A DNA stretch of 64,000 nt from Pseudocoprococcus catus (lineage in GTDB: Bacteria; Bacillota; Clostridia; Lachnospirales; Lachnospiraceae). Location: NCBI RefSeq assembly GCF_019734885.1, contig NZ_JAAXCM010000049.1, positions 26,470-90,469 of the forward strand, written 5' to 3'. The notes under the pieces are model-generated. The model ran no database searches. It was not told the DNA's origin and saw only the letters and a program-made list of their open reading frames with translations. This document shows, one piece after another, positions 42,134 to 53,272 of this stretch; positions within the stretch are counted from its first letter, which is position 1, and every line of letters starts with the position of its first letter. The translations under genes and the position numbers were made by a program.

Positions 42134-42763
42134 ATGAAGAAAGCAATTTTGACAACGAAAGTTGGTATGACTCAGGTCTTCAGTGAAGACGGAGTTTTAA
42201 CACCGGTAACAGTTCTTCAGGCTGGCCCTTGTGTAGTAACACAGGTTAAGACAGTTGAGAATGATGGTTACAGTGCAGTCCAGGTTGGTTTTGGCGACAT
42301 CAGAGAAAAACTGGTCAACAAACCAAAGAAAGGCCATTTTGCAAAAGCTGGCGTAACAGCTAAGAGATTTCTTAAGGAATTCAGACTGGAAGATGCTGAA
42401 AGCTATACTTTAGGTCAGGAAATCAAAGCAGACGTATTCGCTGCTGGTGACAAAGTAGATGCAACAGCTAAATCAAAAGGTAAAGGCTTCCAGGGTGCAA
42501 TCAAGAGACATGGACAGTCCAGAGGACCTATGGCTCATGGTTCCAAATATCACAGACATGCAGGTTCTAACGGATCAGCAACAACTCCGGGCCGTGTATT
42601 CAAAGGCAAACATATGCCAGGTCACATGGGTGCAGTAAGAGTTACAGTTCAGAACCTTGAGGTTGTAAGCGTTGACGCTGAAAAGAACCTTATCCTGGTT
42701 AAGGGCGCAGTACCTGGACCAAAGAAATCTTTAGTAATGCTGAAAGAATCAGTAAAAGCTTAA
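42134..42763 (+). CDS. rplC: 50S ribosomal protein L3
   Basis: A 209-residue L3. It starts [16 protein letters not shown] and contains the conserved [11 protein letters not shown] and [15 protein letters not shown] region reaching the peptidyl transferase centre. A 128-nt gap separates it from rpsJ. Confidence 0.97.
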   Translation: MKKAILTTKVGMTQVFSEDGVLTPVTVLQAGPCVVTQVKTVENDGYSAVQVGFGDIREKLVNKPKKGHFAKAGVTAKRFLKEFRLEDAESYTLGQEIKADVFAAGDKVDATAKSKGKGFQGAIKRHGQSRGPMAHGSKYHRHAGSNGSATTPGRVFKGKHMPGHMGAVRVTVQNLEVVSVDAEKNLILVKGAVPGPKKSLVMLKESVKA

Positions 42764-42790
42764 TTGGTTTGAGAAAGGAGGACATTACAG

Positions 42791-43411
42791 ATGGCAAAGT
42801 TATCTGTTTACAATATTGAAGGTAATCAGGTTGGAGAAATCGAACTGAATGATGCCGTATTTGGTGTAGAAGTTAATGAAAATCTCATGCACAAGGCAGT
42901 AGTTGCTCAGCTTGCAGCATCCCGTCAGGGAACACAGAGCGCAAAGACACGTTCTGAAGTAAGCGGCGGCGGCAGAAAGCCATGGAGACAGAAAGGAACA
43001 GGTCATGCAAGACAGGGTTCAACAAGATCTCCACAGTGGACAGGCGGTGGCGTAGTATTCGCTCCAAAGCCAAGAGATTACTCAATCAAATTAAACAAGA
43101 AAGAAAGAAGACTGGCTATTAAGTCTGCATTAACAACAAAGGTTAATGAAAGCAAGCTTATCGTTCTTGATTCTTTCGAACTTGACGAAATCAAAACAAA
43201 GAAATTCGTAGCAGTTATGAATAACTTAAAGGCTGAAAAAGCTCTGGTTGTTTTGAATGAAAAGAACGACAACGTTATCAAATCCGCTAACAACGTTCCT
43301 ACAGTAAAGACTGCTCTTACAAATACTATTAACGTATATGACATTCTGAAGTACGATACACTTGTACTGACACAGGATGCAGTTGCAACAATTCAGGAGG
43401 TTTATGCATAA
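42791..43411 (+). CDS. rplD: 50S ribosomal protein L4
   Basis: A 206-residue L4. The exit-tunnel extension is visible as [25 protein letters not shown]4 often controls its own operon. Its stop overlaps the rplW start by one base. Confidence 0.97.
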   Translation: MAKLSVYNIEGNQVGEIELNDAVFGVEVNENLMHKAVVAQLAASRQGTQSAKTRSEVSGGGRKPWRQKGTGHARQGSTRSPQWTGGGVVFAPKPRDYSIKLNKKERRLAIKSALTTKVNESKLIVLDSFELDEIKTKKFVAVMNNLKAEKALVVLNEKNDNVIKSANNVPTVKTALTNTINVYDILKYDTLVLTQDAVATIQEVYA

Positions 43412-43710
43412 TGGCAGATTTAAAATATTATGATGTCATCCTCAAACCAGTCATCACTGAAAAGAGTATGAATGCAATGGCTGATAAGAAGTATACATTC
43501 CTGGTTCATCCGGATGCAACAAAGTCTCAGGTTAAAGAAGCTGTTGAAAAAATGTTCGCTGGAACAAAGGTAGCAAGTGTTAATACTATGAACTACGATG
43601 GTAAGACAAAGAGACGTGGTATGACATTTGGTAAGACAGCAAAGACAAAGAAAGCTATCGTTAAACTGACAGCTGAAAGTGCTGACATCGAAATCTTCGA
43701 AGGCCTTTAA
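43411..43710 (+). CDS. rplW: 50S ribosomal protein L23
   Basis: A 99-residue L23 at the tunnel exit, docking site for trigger factor and [19 protein letters not shown] and [11 protein letters not shown] match the family. Confidence 0.97.
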   Translation: MADLKYYDVILKPVITEKSMNAMADKKYTFLVHPDATKSQVKEAVEKMFAGTKVASVNTMNYDGKTKRRGMTFGKTAKTKKAIVKLTAESADIEIFEGL

Positions 43711-43787
43711 GATCAGGCCGTAAGGCACAACGAATTATATGCAAATAAGCATGACAATAAATCAGACACTTGAAAGGAGTGAACGAA

Positions 43788-44630
43788 ATGGGTATCAGAA
43801 CATATAACCCATATACACCTTCCAGAAGACATATGACCGGTTCCGATTTCTCTGAGATCACAAAGTCAACACCAGAGAAGTCCCTTACAGTATCCAAGAA
43901 CAGCAAAGCTGGTCGTAATGCTCAGGGTAAAATTACAGTAAGACATCGCGGCGGCGGTGCTAAGAGAAAATACAGAATCATTGATTTTAAGAGATATAAA
44001 GATGGTATTCCTGCAACTGTTAAGTCTATCGAATACGATCCAAACAGAACAGCAAATATCGCTCTGATCTGCTATGCAGATGGTCAGAAAGCATATATCA
44101 TCGCTCCTAACGGCTTACAGGTTGGCGCAGTTCTTATGAACGGACCTGAAGCAGAAATCAAGCTTGGTAACTGCTTACCACTGGCTCAGATTCCTGTAGG
44201 TACAATGGTACACAACGTAGAGCTTCATCCTGGTAAGGGCGGACAGCTTGTTCGTTCCGCTGGTAACGCAGCTCAGCTGATGGCTAAAGAAGGCAAATAT
44301 GCTACATTAAGACTGCCATCAGGTGAAATGAGACTTGTTCCTATCCAGGCAAGAGCTACTGTTGGACAGGTTGGCAACATTGATCACGAACTGATCAATA
44401 TCGGTAAAGCAGGACGTAAGCGTCACATGGGTATCAGACCTACTGTTCGTGGTTCCGTAATGAACCCTAATGACCATCCACACGGTGGTGGTGAAGGTCG
44501 TGCGCCTATCGGTCGTTCCGGTCCTATGACTCCATGGGGTAAACCAGCTCTGGGTTATAAGACTCGTAAGAAGAATAAACAGTCTAACAAGATGATCGTA
44601 AGAAGACGCGACGGAAGCATGATTAAATAA
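43788..44630 (+). CDS. rplB: 50S ribosomal protein L2
   Basis: A 280-residue L2, starting [30 protein letters not shown] and the C-terminal [15 protein letters not shown] hold residues near the peptidyl transferase centre. ATG 43788 is chosen, with AAAGGAG upstream, over an upstream in-frame start. Confidence 0.97.
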   Translation: MGIRTYNPYTPSRRHMTGSDFSEITKSTPEKSLTVSKNSKAGRNAQGKITVRHRGGGAKRKYRIIDFKRYKDGIPATVKSIEYDPNRTANIALICYADGQKAYIIAPNGLQVGAVLMNGPEAEIKLGNCLPLAQIPVGTMVHNVELHPGKGGQLVRSAGNAAQLMAKEGKYATLRLPSGEMRLVPIQARATVGQVGNIDHELINIGKAGRKRHMGIRPTVRGSVMNPNDHPHGGGEGRAPIGRSGPMTPWGKPALGYKTRKKNKQSNKMIVRRRDGSMIK

Positions 44631-44642
44631 GGAGGTTAGATT

Positions 44643-44921
44643 ATGGCCAGATCACTTAAAAAAGGACCATTTGCAGATGAGAGCTTACTTAAAAAAGTAG
44701 ACGCTATGAACGCAGCAGGCGATAAGTCAGTTATCAAGACATGGTCACGCCGTTCAACTATTTTCCCACAGATGGTTTCACATACAATCGCAGTACACGA
44801 TGGCAGAAAACATGTTCCAGTATATATCACAGAAGATATGGTTGGTCACAAATTAGGTGAATTTGTAGCAACAAGAACATACAGAGGACATGGTAAAGAC
44901 GAAAAGAAATCAAGACGTTAA
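44643..44921 (+). CDS. rpsS: 30S ribosomal protein S19
   Basis: A 92-residue S19, [16 protein letters not shown], with [12 protein letters not shown] and [25 protein letters not shown]; 12 nt after rplB. Confidence 0.97.
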   Translation: MARSLKKGPFADESLLKKVDAMNAAGDKSVIKTWSRRSTIFPQMVSHTIAVHDGRKHVPVYITEDMVGHKLGEFVATRTYRGHGKDEKKSRR

Positions 44922-44950
44922 GATTATAGTTTGAAAGGAGGCTTTCATCC

Positions 44951-45337
44951 ATGGCTAAAGGACATAGATCCCAGATCAAGAGAGAAAGAAACAGCAATAA
45001 GGACACAAGACCAAGCGCAAAGCTGTCTTTTGCAAGAATTCCTGTTCAGAAAGCTTGTTTCGTTCTTGACGCAATCAGAGGCAAGGATGTAGAAACAGCA
45101 TTAGCAATTTTAGCATACAACCCAAGATATGCTTCAACAGTTATCGATAAATTATTAAAATCAGCAATTGCAAACGCAGAGAACAACAATGGTATGGACA
45201 GAAGCAAACTCTTCATCGAAGAGTGCTACGCAAGCAATGGCCCGATCATGAAGAGAATTCAGCCTAGAGCACAGGGCAGAGCTTACAGAATCGAAAAGAG
45301 AATGAGTCATATCACAATCGTGCTGAATGAAAGATAA
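44951..45337 (+). CDS. rplV: 50S ribosomal protein L22
   Basis: A 128-residue L22 with PVQKACFVLDAIRGK and the tunnel-lining beta-hairpin region PRAQGRAYRIEKR. The N-terminus (MAKGHRSQIKRERN) is longer and more basic than in E. coli. Confidence 0.96.
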   Translation: MAKGHRSQIKRERNSNKDTRPSAKLSFARIPVQKACFVLDAIRGKDVETALAILAYNPRYASTVIDKLLKSAIANAENNNGMDRSKLFIEECYASNGPIMKRIQPRAQGRAYRIEKRMSHITIVLNER

Positions 45338-45350
45338 GGAGGAGTAAGCA

Positions 45351-46013
45351 ATGGGACAGAAAGTTAATCCTCACGGCCTCAGAGTCGGTGTTATTAAGGA
45401 TTGGAATTCCAGATGGTATGCTGATGCTGATTTTGCTGATAATCTGATCGAAGACCACAAGATCAGAACATACCTTAAGAAGAGATTATACAGTGCCGGT
45501 GTTTCCAAGATTGAAATCGAAAGAGCATCTGACAGAGTAAAAGTAATCGTATATACAGCTAAACCAGGCGTTGTAATCGGACGTCAGGGTTCTGAAATCG
45601 AAAAAGTTAAAGCAGAACTGAAACAGTTCACAAACAAAAAGCTTTTAATTGATATCAAAGAAGTTAAAATGCCTGAATGTGACGCTCAGCTTGTTGCAGA
45701 AAACATTGCTGCACAGCTTGAAAACCGTATCTCCTTCAGACGTGCTATGAAGTCTTCTATGCAGAAGACAATGCGTTCAAGAGGCGGCGTTAAAGGTATC
45801 AAAACTAGCGTAAGCGGACGTCTGGGCGGTGCTGATATGGCTCGTACAGAGTTCTACAGCGAAGGTACTATTCCACTTCAGACATTAAGAGCAGACATCG
45901 ATTATGGCTTCGCAGAAGCTAACACAACTTACGGTAAAGTTGGTGTTAAGACATGGATCTACCATGGCGAAGTTCTTCCAGTAAAGGGCAATAAGGAAGG
46001 GAGCGATAAATAA
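45351..46013 (+). CDS. rpsC: 30S ribosomal protein S3
   Basis: A 220-residue S3 with the KH domain ([17 protein letters not shown]) and a C-terminal domain ([20 protein letters not shown]). Part of the mRNA entry site. Its stop overlaps rplP by one base. Confidence 0.97.
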   Translation: MGQKVNPHGLRVGVIKDWNSRWYADADFADNLIEDHKIRTYLKKRLYSAGVSKIEIERASDRVKVIVYTAKPGVVIGRQGSEIEKVKAELKQFTNKKLLIDIKEVKMPECDAQLVAENIAAQLENRISFRRAMKSSMQKTMRSRGGVKGIKTSVSGRLGGADMARTEFYSEGTIPLQTLRADIDYGFAEANTTYGKVGVKTWIYHGEVLPVKGNKEGSDK

Positions 46014-46450
46014 TGTTAATGCCAAAAAGAGTAAAACGTCGTAAGCAGTTCCGTGGCTCCATGGCCGGAAAAGCACAGCGTGGTAATAAAATTTCTTATG
46101 GTGAATACGGTATCGTTGCACTGGAACCTGCTTGGATCAAATCCAACCAGATCGAGGCAGCCCGTGTTGCCATGACACGTTACATCAAACGTGGTGGTAA
46201 AGTTTGGATTAAAATTTTCCCTGATAAACCTGTAACTACAAAACCAGCTGAAACACGTATGGGTTCCGGTAAAGGTACACTGGAATACTGGGTAGCAGTT
46301 GTTAAGCCAGGTCGCGTAATGTTCGAAATCGCAGGCGTTCCTGAAGAAGTTGCAAAAGAAGCTCTTCGTCTGGCTACTCATAAGCTCCCTGTTAAATGCA
46401 AAATCGTTTCTCGCGCAGATTTAGAAGGCGGTGATAACAGTGAAAACTAA
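46013..46450 (+). CDS. rplP: 50S ribosomal protein L16
   Basis: A 145-residue L16, starting [17 protein letters not shown]. It contains the conserved GEYGIVALE and [20 protein letters not shown], near the A-site tRNA. Confidence 0.97.
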   Translation: MLMPKRVKRRKQFRGSMAGKAQRGNKISYGEYGIVALEPAWIKSNQIEAARVAMTRYIKRGGKVWIKIFPDKPVTTKPAETRMGSGKGTLEYWVAVVKPGRVMFEIAGVPEEVAKEALRLATHKLPVKCKIVSRADLEGGDNSEN

Positions 46451-46649
46451 TGAATATGTAAAAGATTTAAATACAAAGTCTGTTGACGAATTAACTCAGG
46501 CATTAGTAGAAGCTAAGAAGGAACTCTTTAATCTGAGATTCCAGAATGCTACTAACCAGTTAGAAAACACAAGCAGAATCAAAGAAGTTCGCAAAAATAT
46601 TGCCAGAATTCAGACAGTGATCACTGAAAAGGCTAACGCTGCTGAATAA
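46440..46649 (+). CDS. rpmC: 50S ribosomal protein L29
   Basis: A ~69-residue L29 with [26 protein letters not shown]. The start is taken as GTG 46440 with AAGGCGG upstream; GTG 46431 is a less likely alternative. It overlaps rplP by 11 nt. Confidence 0.95.
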   Translation: MKTNEYVKDLNTKSVDELTQALVEAKKELFNLRFQNATNQLENTSRIKEVRKNIARIQTVITEKANAAE

Positions 46650-46675
46650 TTTGGCGGAGAAAGGAGACTATTGTC

Positions 46676-46933
46676 GTGGAAGAAAGAAATCTTAGAAAGA
46701 CAAGAGTAGGTAGAGTTGTCAGCAACAAAATGGACAAAACAATTGTTGTTGCCATTGAAGACCGTGTAAAACATCCTCTGTACAAGAAGATCGTAGATAG
46801 AACATACAAATTAAAAGCTCACGATGAAAACAACGAATGCAACATCGGTGACAGAGTTAAAGTAATGGAGACAAGACCTTTATCAAAAGATAAGAGATGG
46901 AGACTTGTTGAAATTGTCGAAAAAGCTAAATAA
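46676..46933 (+). CDS. rpsQ: 30S ribosomal protein S17
   Basis: An 85-residue S17 with [19 protein letters not shown] and [23 protein letters not shown] start after AGAAAGGAG. Confidence 0.96.
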   Translation: MEERNLRKTRVGRVVSNKMDKTIVVAIEDRVKHPLYKKIVDRTYKLKAHDENNECNIGDRVKVMETRPLSKDKRWRLVEIVEKAK

Positions 46934-46963
46934 TTAGTTCAGTAGAATTCAGGAGGTAAAGTC

Positions 46964-47332
46964 ATGATTCAACAGGAGACAAGACTTCGTGTTGCTGATA
47001 ATACAGGCGCAAAAGAACTGCTCTGCATCCGCGTTATGGGTGGTTCAACAAGAAGATATGCCAACATTGGTGATGTGATTGTTGCTACTGTTAAAGATGC
47101 AACACCAGGCGGAGTTGTTAAAAAAGGCGATGTTGTAAAAGCTGTTGTTGTTCGTACAGTTAAAGGCGCTCGCCGTAAAGATGGTTCATATATCAGATTC
47201 GACGAAAATGCTGCTGTTATCATCAAAGATGACGGAAACCCAAGAGGTACGCGTATCTTTGGACCAGTAGCAAGAGAGTTACGTGAAAAACAGTTCATGA
47301 AGATCGTTTCACTGGCACCAGAAGTTCTGTAA
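46964..47332 (+). CDS. rplN: 50S ribosomal protein L14
   Basis: A 122-residue L14, [24 protein letters not shown], ending VSLAPEVL. Normal length and sequence. Confidence 0.97.
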   Translation: MIQQETRLRVADNTGAKELLCIRVMGGSTRRYANIGDVIVATVKDATPGGVVKKGDVVKAVVVRTVKGARRKDGSYIRFDENAAVIIKDDGNPRGTRIFGPVARELREKQFMKIVSLAPEVL

Positions 47333-47345
47333 GGAGGTGGCGACC

Positions 47346-47669
47346 GTGTCAGCAACAATGAGAATTAAAAAAGGCGATATGGTTCAGATTATCGCTGGTA
47401 AAGATAAAGGCAAGTCCGGTAAAATTATTGCTATCAACCATAAAAAAGGCGTTGTATACGTTGAAGGTCTCAACATGATCACCAAACATACAAAACCTTC
47501 TATGGCTAATCAGCAGGGCGGTATCATCCATACAGAAGGTCCTATCGATGCTTCAAACGTTATGTACCTTTACAATGGTAAGCCGGCAAGAATTCAGTAT
47601 CAGATCGTTGACGGTAAAAAAGTTCGTGCAGCAAAGGTTAAAGATCAGGCTGCAGTAGTAATTGATTAA
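47346..47669 (+). CDS. rplX: 50S ribosomal protein L24
   Basis: A ~107-residue L24 with the KOW motif ([20 protein letters not shown]) and [16 protein letters not shown]. The start is GTG 47346, seven bases behind AAGGAGG; GTG 47337 lies within the RBS and ATG 47358 is the other option. Confidence 0.94.
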   Translation: MSATMRIKKGDMVQIIAGKDKGKSGKIIAINHKKGVVYVEGLNMITKHTKPSMANQQGGIIHTEGPIDASNVMYLYNGKPARIQYQIVDGKKVRAAKVKDQAAVVID

Positions 47670-47691
47670 TTGACGAAAGGAGGACATGACG

Positions 47692-48231
47692 GTGAACAGA
47701 TTACAGGAAAAATACAACAATGAGATCGTTCCAGCAATGATCGAAAAGTTTGGTTATAAGAATATCATGCAGGTTCCAAAGCTCAACAAGATCGTTATCA
47801 ACATGGGCGTTGGCGAAGCAAAAGACAACTCCAAAGTATTGGATTCAGCAGTTAAAGATCTTGAGATCATCGCAGGTCAGAAAGCTGTTGTCACAAAGGC
47901 TAAAAAATCTATCGCTAACTTCAAGATCAGAGAAGGCCTTCCAATCGGTTGTAAAGTAACATTAAGAGGCGAAAAAATGTATGATTTCGCAGATCGTCTG
48001 ATCAACCTGGCACTGCCACGAGTACGTGACTTCAGAGGTGTCAGCGCAAACTCCTTCGATGGCAGAGGTAACTATGCCCTTGGTATCAAAGAGCAGCTGA
48101 TCTTCCCTGAAATCGAATACGATAAGGTAGACAAAGTCAGAGGTATGGATGTTATCTTCGTTACAACAGCCAACACTGATGAAGAAGCTCGTGAATTAAT
48201 CCGTTTATTCGGTATGCCATACGTAAAATAA
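47692..48231 (+). CDS. rplE: 50S ribosomal protein L5
   Basis: A 179-residue L5 with [15 protein letters not shown] and the conserved [28 protein letters not shown] at 47678-47685 favours GTG 47692 over ATG 47686, which is too close to it. Confidence 0.94.
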   Translation: MNRLQEKYNNEIVPAMIEKFGYKNIMQVPKLNKIVINMGVGEAKDNSKVLDSAVKDLEIIAGQKAVVTKAKKSIANFKIREGLPIGCKVTLRGEKMYDFADRLINLALPRVRDFRGVSANSFDGRGNYALGIKEQLIFPEIEYDKVDKVRGMDVIFVTTANTDEEARELIRLFGMPYVK

Positions 48232-48245
48232 GGAGGTAGTGTTTC

Positions 48246-48431
48246 ATGGCTAAGACAGCAATGAAAATCAAACAGCAGCGCAAACCTAAATTCTCCACAA
48301 GAGAATACAATCGTTGCAGAATTTGCGGACGTCCACACGCTTACTTAAGAAAGTATGGTATCTGCAGAATTTGTTTCCGTGAATTAGCTTACAAGGGCGA
48401 AATTCCGGGTGTTAAGAAAGCAAGCTGGTAA
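48246..48431 (+). CDS. rpsN: 30S ribosomal protein S14, zinc-binding type
   Basis: A 61-residue S14 of the short zinc form, with CRICGRPH and CRICF giving two CxxC pairs. Zinc-free paralogues elsewhere in the genome are possible. Spacing to rplE is 14 nt. Confidence 0.96.
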   Translation: MAKTAMKIKQQRKPKFSTREYNRCRICGRPHAYLRKYGICRICFRELAYKGEIPGVKKASW

Positions 48432-48455
48432 GATTAGGAAGGGAGGAACCTTAGA

Positions 48456-48851
48456 ATGACAGATCCAATCGCAGATATGCTGACAAGAATCCGTAATGCG
48501 AACACTGCAAAACATGATACAGTTGATGTTCCTGCATCAAAGATCAAAACAGAGATCGCAAGAATCCTTTTAGATGAAGGTTATATCAAAGCATACGAAA
48601 TCGTAGAAGACGGCGTTGTTAAAACAATTAAGATCACACTGAAATATGGTGCTGATAAGAACCAGAAGGTTATCTCTGGACTTAAGAGAATCTCCAAACC
48701 TGGTCTTCGTGTATACGCAGGTGTAGAAAATATGCCTAAGGTACTTGGCGGTTTAGGTATCGCTATCATTTCCACAAACAAAGGTATCGTTACAGATAAA
48801 GAAGCAAGAGCCATGAACGTTGGCGGCGAAGTTTTAGCATTTGTTTGGTAA
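48456..48851 (+). CDS. rpsH: 30S ribosomal protein S8
   Basis: A 131-residue S8, [16 protein letters not shown] to [10 protein letters not shown]8 is the feedback repressor of the spc operon in E. coli. A 204-nt gap with a promoter follows. Confidence 0.97.
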   Translation: MTDPIADMLTRIRNANTAKHDTVDVPASKIKTEIARILLDEGYIKAYEIVEDGVVKTIKITLKYGADKNQKVISGLKRISKPGLRVYAGVENMPKVLGGLGIAIISTNKGIVTDKEARAMNVGGEVLAFVW

Positions 48852-48953
48852 TTAAAAGATAAAACGCAGAGCATAGGGCAAGGGATGCGGATAAGCAAAA
48901 ACTGCTTATTCGGCCTGTGTGCAATGCAATCTGCTTTAAGAATCGCTTAAAGC

Positions 48954-48982
48954 TTGAAATCGATATTATATTCTAGTATAAT
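48954..48982 (+). promoter_or_regulatory. internal promoter before rplF
   Basis: TTGAAA (48954-48959), 17-base spacer, TATAAT (48977-48982), ~70 nt before rplF. Upstream (48932-48953) GCTTTAAG/CTTAAAGC and GATAAGCA/TGCTTATT form small hairpins with no T-run. Confidence 0.75.
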
Positions 48983-49055
48983 ATATAAGTCAAATTTACA
49001 AATCTACTGAAAACGGAGCGGAATGCTCCTGCAATTTAAGTAAGGAGGTACGGGC

Positions 49056-49598
49056 ATGTCACGAATCGGAAGAATGCCAATCGCTATTCCTGCAGGCGTT
49101 ACTGTTGAGATAGCAGAAAATAATAATGTGACTGTAAAAGGTCCTAAAGGAACTCTTGCTAGAGCTTTAGCACCTGAAATGGAGATTAAAATCGAAGATG
49201 GTCACGTTGTAGTTACAAGACCAAACGATTTAAAGAAGATGAAATCATTACACGGATTAACCAGAACACTCATCCACAACATGGTTGTTGGTGTTACTGA
49301 AGGTTACACAAAGAAACTTGAAGTAAACGGTGTAGGTTACAGAGCTCAGAAACAGGGTAAGACTCTTGTATTATCATTAGGTTATTCACATCCTGTAGAA
49401 ATGACTGATCCGGAAGGTGTTACAACAACTCTTGAAGGTCAGAACATTATCATTGTATCAGGTATCGACAAAGAAAAAGTTGGCCAGTACGCTGCTGAAA
49501 TCAGAGACAAGAGAAGACCTGAACCATATAAGGGCAAAGGTATCAAGTATGCTGATGAAGTAATCAGACGTAAGGTTGGTAAGACTGGTAAGAAATAA
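49056..49598 (+). CDS. rplF: 50S ribosomal protein L6
   Basis: A 180-residue L6, [15 protein letters not shown], with [12 protein letters not shown] and [21 protein letters not shown]. First gene after the internal promoter. Confidence 0.97.
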   Translation: MSRIGRMPIAIPAGVTVEIAENNNVTVKGPKGTLARALAPEMEIKIEDGHVVVTRPNDLKKMKSLHGLTRTLIHNMVVGVTEGYTKKLEVNGVGYRAQKQGKTLVLSLGYSHPVEMTDPEGVTTTLEGQNIIIVSGIDKEKVGQYAAEIRDKRRPEPYKGKGIKYADEVIRRKVGKTGKK

Positions 49599-49617
49599 TT
49601 AAAGGAGAGTGAATAGA

Positions 49618-49986
49618 ATGGTTAACAAACAATCCAGAAGTGAGATTCGTGTTAAAAAACATAGAAGACTGCGTCATCATTTAGTAGGCACTGCACAGCG
49701 CCCACGTTTATCTGTGTTTAGAAGTAATAATCATATATACGCTCAGATTATCGACGATACTGTTGGTAATACACTTGTAGCTGCTTCCACAATGGAAAAA
49801 GCAATCAAAGACGAATTACAGTATACAGACAATGTTGCAGCTGCTGCAGCTGTAGGTACTGCTGTTGCTAAAAAGGCTCTTGAAAAAGGTATTACAGAAG
49901 TTGTCTTCGATAGAGGCGGATTTATTTATCAGGGTAAGATTCAGGCTTTAGCTGATGCAGCTAGAGAAGCTGGTCTTAAATTCTAG
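49618..49986 (+). CDS. rplR: 50S ribosomal protein L18
   Basis: A ~122-residue L18 binding 5S r[23 protein letters not shown] and [26 protein letters not shown] are typical. ATG 49618 is used; GTG 49609 touches the RBS. Confidence 0.96.
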   Translation: MVNKQSRSEIRVKKHRRLRHHLVGTAQRPRLSVFRSNNHIYAQIIDDTVGNTLVAASTMEKAIKDELQYTDNVAAAAAVGTAVAKKALEKGITEVVFDRGGFIYQGKIQALADAAREAGLKF

Positions 49987-50003
49987 CACAGGGAGGAGAA
50001 CAC

Positions 50004-50513
50004 ATGAAACGTACAATTATTGATGCTAGTCAATTAGAATTAACAGAAAAAGTAGTGTCAATTAAACGTGTAACTAAAGTTGTAAAAGGTGGACGTAACA
50101 TGAGATTTGCAGCTTTAGTAGTTGTTGGTGACGGCAACGGACATGTTGGCGCTGGTTTAGGTAAAGCAACTGAAATTCCTGAAGCAATCCGCAAAGGAAA
50201 AGAAGATGCAATCAAGAAATTAATCGAAGTTCCACTTGATGAGAACTTAAGTATTACACATGATAATTTAGGAAAGTTCGGTGGTGCTTCCGTTCTCCTG
50301 AAGAGAGCTCCTCAGGGTACTGGTATCATCGCAGGTGGTCCTGCACGTAACGTGCTGGAACTTGCCGGCTACAAGAACATCCGTACAAAATCTCTTGGTT
50401 CCAACAACAAACAGAACGTTGTTCTTGCTACAATCGAGGGCCTCAGCAATCTTGTAACTCCAGAAGAAGTTGCTAAGAAGCGCGGCAAATCCATCGAAGA
50501 GATTTTAGGTTAA
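50004..50513 (+). CDS. rpsE: 30S ribosomal protein S5
   Basis: A 169-residue S5 with [22 protein letters not shown] and [25 protein letters not shown] sequence. Functions in decoding fidelity. Confidence 0.97.
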   Translation: MKRTIIDASQLELTEKVVSIKRVTKVVKGGRNMRFAALVVVGDGNGHVGAGLGKATEIPEAIRKGKEDAIKKLIEVPLDENLSITHDNLGKFGGASVLLKRAPQGTGIIAGGPARNVLELAGYKNIRTKSLGSNNKQNVVLATIEGLSNLVTPEEVAKKRGKSIEEILG

Positions 50514-50526
50514 GGAGGCGTTTGTA

Positions 50527-50709
50527 ATGGCAGAGAAATTAAAGATTACTTTAGTTAAATCTACAATTGGTGCAATTCCTAAACATAAGAAAACTGTTGA
50601 AGCTCTTGGTCTTAAGAAGCTGAACAAGACAGTTGAATTACCGGACAATGCAGCAACAAGAGGCATGGTTGCACAGGTTAAGCATTTAGTAAAAGTAGAA
50701 GAAATCTAA
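50527..50709 (+). CDS. rpmD: 50S ribosomal protein L30
   Basis: A 60-residue L30, [24 protein letters not shown]. Normal length. Confidence 0.96.
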   Translation: MAEKLKITLVKSTIGAIPKHKKTVEALGLKKLNKTVELPDNAATRGMVAQVKHLVKVEEI

Positions 50710-50734
50710 TTCAGATTGCAAGGAGGTGCACGTA

Positions 50735-51175
50735 ATGAACTTATCAGAATTAAAACCAGCTGCAGGTTCCACACACAGCGCTAACTTCAGAGTAGGCCGT
50801 GGTCATGGTTCAGGCAATGGTAAGACTGCAGGTAAGGGTCACAAAGGTCAGAAGGCACGTTCCGGCGCTCCAAGACCAGGTTTTGAAGGTGGCCAGATGC
50901 CTTTATACAGAAGACTTCCTAAGAGAGGCTTCACAAACAGAAATACAAAAGATATCGTAAGCATCAATATCACAGAATTAAACAGATTCGAAGATGGTAC
51001 TGTTGTTACAATCGAAACATTAGTTGAAAACGGCGTTATCAAAAACCCTAAAGACGGCGTTAAGATCCTTGGCAACGGTGAGCTTACAAAGAAATTAACA
51101 GTTAAAGCAAACGCATTCAGTGCGAGTGCTGCAGAAAAGATTCAGGCTCTTGGTGGAACTACAGAGGTGATCTAA
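50735..51175 (+). CDS. rplO: 50S ribosomal protein L15
   Basis: A ~146-residue L15 with [23 protein letters not shown] and [18 protein letters not shown] 50735 follows AAGGAGG by eight bases. The stop overlaps the secY start by one base. Confidence 0.96.
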   Translation: MNLSELKPAAGSTHSANFRVGRGHGSGNGKTAGKGHKGQKARSGAPRPGFEGGQMPLYRRLPKRGFTNRNTKDIVSINITELNRFEDGTVVTIETLVENGVIKNPKDGVKILGNGELTKKLTVKANAFSASAAEKIQALGGTTEVI

Positions 51176-52503
51176 TGGCTAATACCAATTCAAATGGTGC
51201 AAGTCTCAAAAATATATTAAAAGTCCCTGATATTCAGAAAAGACTTTTATTTACATTTTTGATTCTGGTTGTCGTCAGGTTTGGTGCTCAGATACCAATT
51301 CCTGGCGTAAGCCGGGATGTCTTTGCTTCATGGTTTGCCAACCAGTCAAATGGAGCAATGGATCTTTTTGATATGATGACCGGTGGTTCATTCAGTCAGA
51401 TGTCAATATTTGCACTGAGTATTACACCATACATCACATCATCAATCATTATGCAGCTGATGACCATCATTATTCCTTCTCTCGAAGAGATGCAGAAGGA
51501 TCAGGATGGACGTGAGAAGATGAAAGAGTATACTTTTTATCTTTCTATCGTATTGGCTGCCATCCAGTCTCTTGCTATGGGTATCGGATTCTACCGTGGT
51601 GGATATCTGGCATCTAAGAATGCACTGGGTTTGGTTATTGTGGTCGTTGCACTTGTTACAGGTGCCTGCGTACTGATTTATCTCGGTAAAGAGATCACAA
51701 AGCACGGCGTTGGAAATGGTGTCTCCATGATCCTTTTATTCAACATCATTTCAAGACTGCCGCAGGATTTCAAAACACTGTATGATACATTCATGAGCGG
51801 CAAGAACATTGTTAAAGCTGGTCTTGCTCTCATCATTATTGTTGCTGTTATCTTGTTCATGTTTGTTTTTGTTGTTTATCTGCAGGATGCTTACATCAAG
51901 ATTCCTGTACAGAATTCATCAAAGGTTCAGGGTAGACGCAGCGTGGGAAGCGTTGGTGATTATATTCCTTTTAAAGTGAATTCAGCAAACGTTATCCCTG
52001 TTATCTTTGCCGGTTCATTAATGTCACTGCCAAGTCTGATCACAACATTTGCTGGTAAGACTCCAAGTGGTATTTTCGGTGAGATTGTCAAAGTTTTGAA
52101 CCAGAATAACTGGTTTAATATGTCAGCTCCGGTTTACAGTATCGGTGTTATCATCTATATTGTACTGGTTGTTGCTTTTGCTTATTTCTATACATCCATT
52201 ACATTCAACCCTGTTGAAGTAGCGGAACGTCTGAAAGAAAGAGGCAGTTTTATTCCAGGTCACAGACCTGGCAAGCAGACAGCAGAATATTTGCAGTCTG
52301 TATCAAACAGCACGATTGTGATCGGTGCTGTTGGTCTTCTGATTGTTGCACTGGTACCTATCATTTTCTCAGGTTTATTCGGTGCCGATGTATCCTTTGG
52401 CGGTACATCATTGATCATTATTGTTGGTGTTATTATTGAAACAATCAGACAGATCGATTCAAAAGTTGAACAGAGACACTTGACTGGTATTTTCAGCAAG
52501 TAA
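51175..52503 (+). CDS. secY: preprotein translocase subunit SecY
   Basis: A 442-residue protein-conducting channel with ten predicted membrane helices. IPIPGVSRDVF, SIFALSITPYITSSIIMQLM, and the cytoplasmic loop with RGSFIPGHRPGKQTAEYL are diagnostic. It forms the SecYEG complex and exports signal-peptide proteins. Confidence 0.97.
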   Translation: MANTNSNGASLKNILKVPDIQKRLLFTFLILVVVRFGAQIPIPGVSRDVFASWFANQSNGAMDLFDMMTGGSFSQMSIFALSITPYITSSIIMQLMTIIIPSLEEMQKDQDGREKMKEYTFYLSIVLAAIQSLAMGIGFYRGGYLASKNALGLVIVVVALVTGACVLIYLGKEITKHGVGNGVSMILLFNIISRLPQDFKTLYDTFMSGKNIVKAGLALIIIVAVILFMFVFVVYLQDAYIKIPVQNSSKVQGRRSVGSVGDYIPFKVNSANVIPVIFAGSLMSLPSLITTFAGKTPSGIFGEIVKVLNQNNWFNMSAPVYSIGVIIYIVLVVAFAYFYTSITFNPVEVAERLKERGSFIPGHRPGKQTAEYLQSVSNSTIVIGAVGLLIVALVPIIFSGLFGADVSFGGTSLIIIVGVIIETIRQIDSKVEQRHLTGIFSK

Positions 52504-52626
52504 GTTCGATTTTACAACAGATGTATAACAATGCAAAGATTCAGCGTTCGATTTATCGAAGGCTGAATACTTGCTGTTATAAAGTTACTATTAATTAATT
52601 GTTGGACATATGATTGGAGGATAATT

Positions 52627-53271
52627 ATGAAAATAATTATGCTTGGAGCACCGGGTGCCGGTAAAGGTACTCAGGCTAAAATGATTGCCGAAAAATGCGG
52701 AATCCCACATATATCAACCGGAGATATTTTCAGAGCCAACATCAAGAATGGTACTGAACTGGGCGCTAAAGCCAAAGAATACATGGATAAAGGCCTCCTT
52801 GTACCGGATGAACTGGTCTGCGATCTCGTCGTTGATAGAATTCAACAAGCTGACTGTGAAAAAGGCTATATTCTGGATGGTTTCCCAAGAACAATTCCTC
52901 AGGCGGAAGCACTGGAAGCAGCCCTTAATGCTATTGAACAAAAGCTGGATTATGCGATTGATATCGATGTTCCAGATGAGAATATAATCAATAGAATGTC
53001 CGGTCGCCGTGCTTGTGTTGGATGTGGAGCAACTTATCATGTCGTATTCAATCCTACAAAGGTTGAAGGTAAATGTGATGTGTGCGGTGAATCGCTCATT
53101 CTCAGAGATGATGACAAACCGGAAACAGTTAAGAAACGTCTGGATGTTTATCATACTCAGACACAGCCATTGATTGACTTCTATTCAGCAAGAAAAGTAC
53201 TTGTTGAAGTAGACGGTACACAGTCAATGGACAAAGTCTTCGAAGATATCATGAAGATTCTGGGAGAATAA
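52627..53271 (+). CDS. adk: adenylate kinase, zinc-lid type
   Basis: A 214-residue enzyme interconverting ATP+AMP and 2 ADP. P-loop [15 protein letters not shown] site [18 protein letters not shown]. The lid bears CVGCGATYH and CDVC, the zinc-binding form common in Gram-positives. The 123-nt gap after secY holds an ATTCAGC/GCTGAAT hairpin (about 52540-52567), no gene. Confidence 0.97.
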   Translation: MKIIMLGAPGAGKGTQAKMIAEKCGIPHISTGDIFRANIKNGTELGAKAKEYMDKGLLVPDELVCDLVVDRIQQADCEKGYILDGFPRTIPQAEALEAALNAIEQKLDYAIDIDVPDENIINRMSGRRACVGCGATYHVVFNPTKVEGKCDVCGESLILRDDDKPETVKKRLDVYHTQTQPLIDFYSARKVLVEVDGTQSMDKVFEDIMKILGE

Positions 53272-53272
53272 T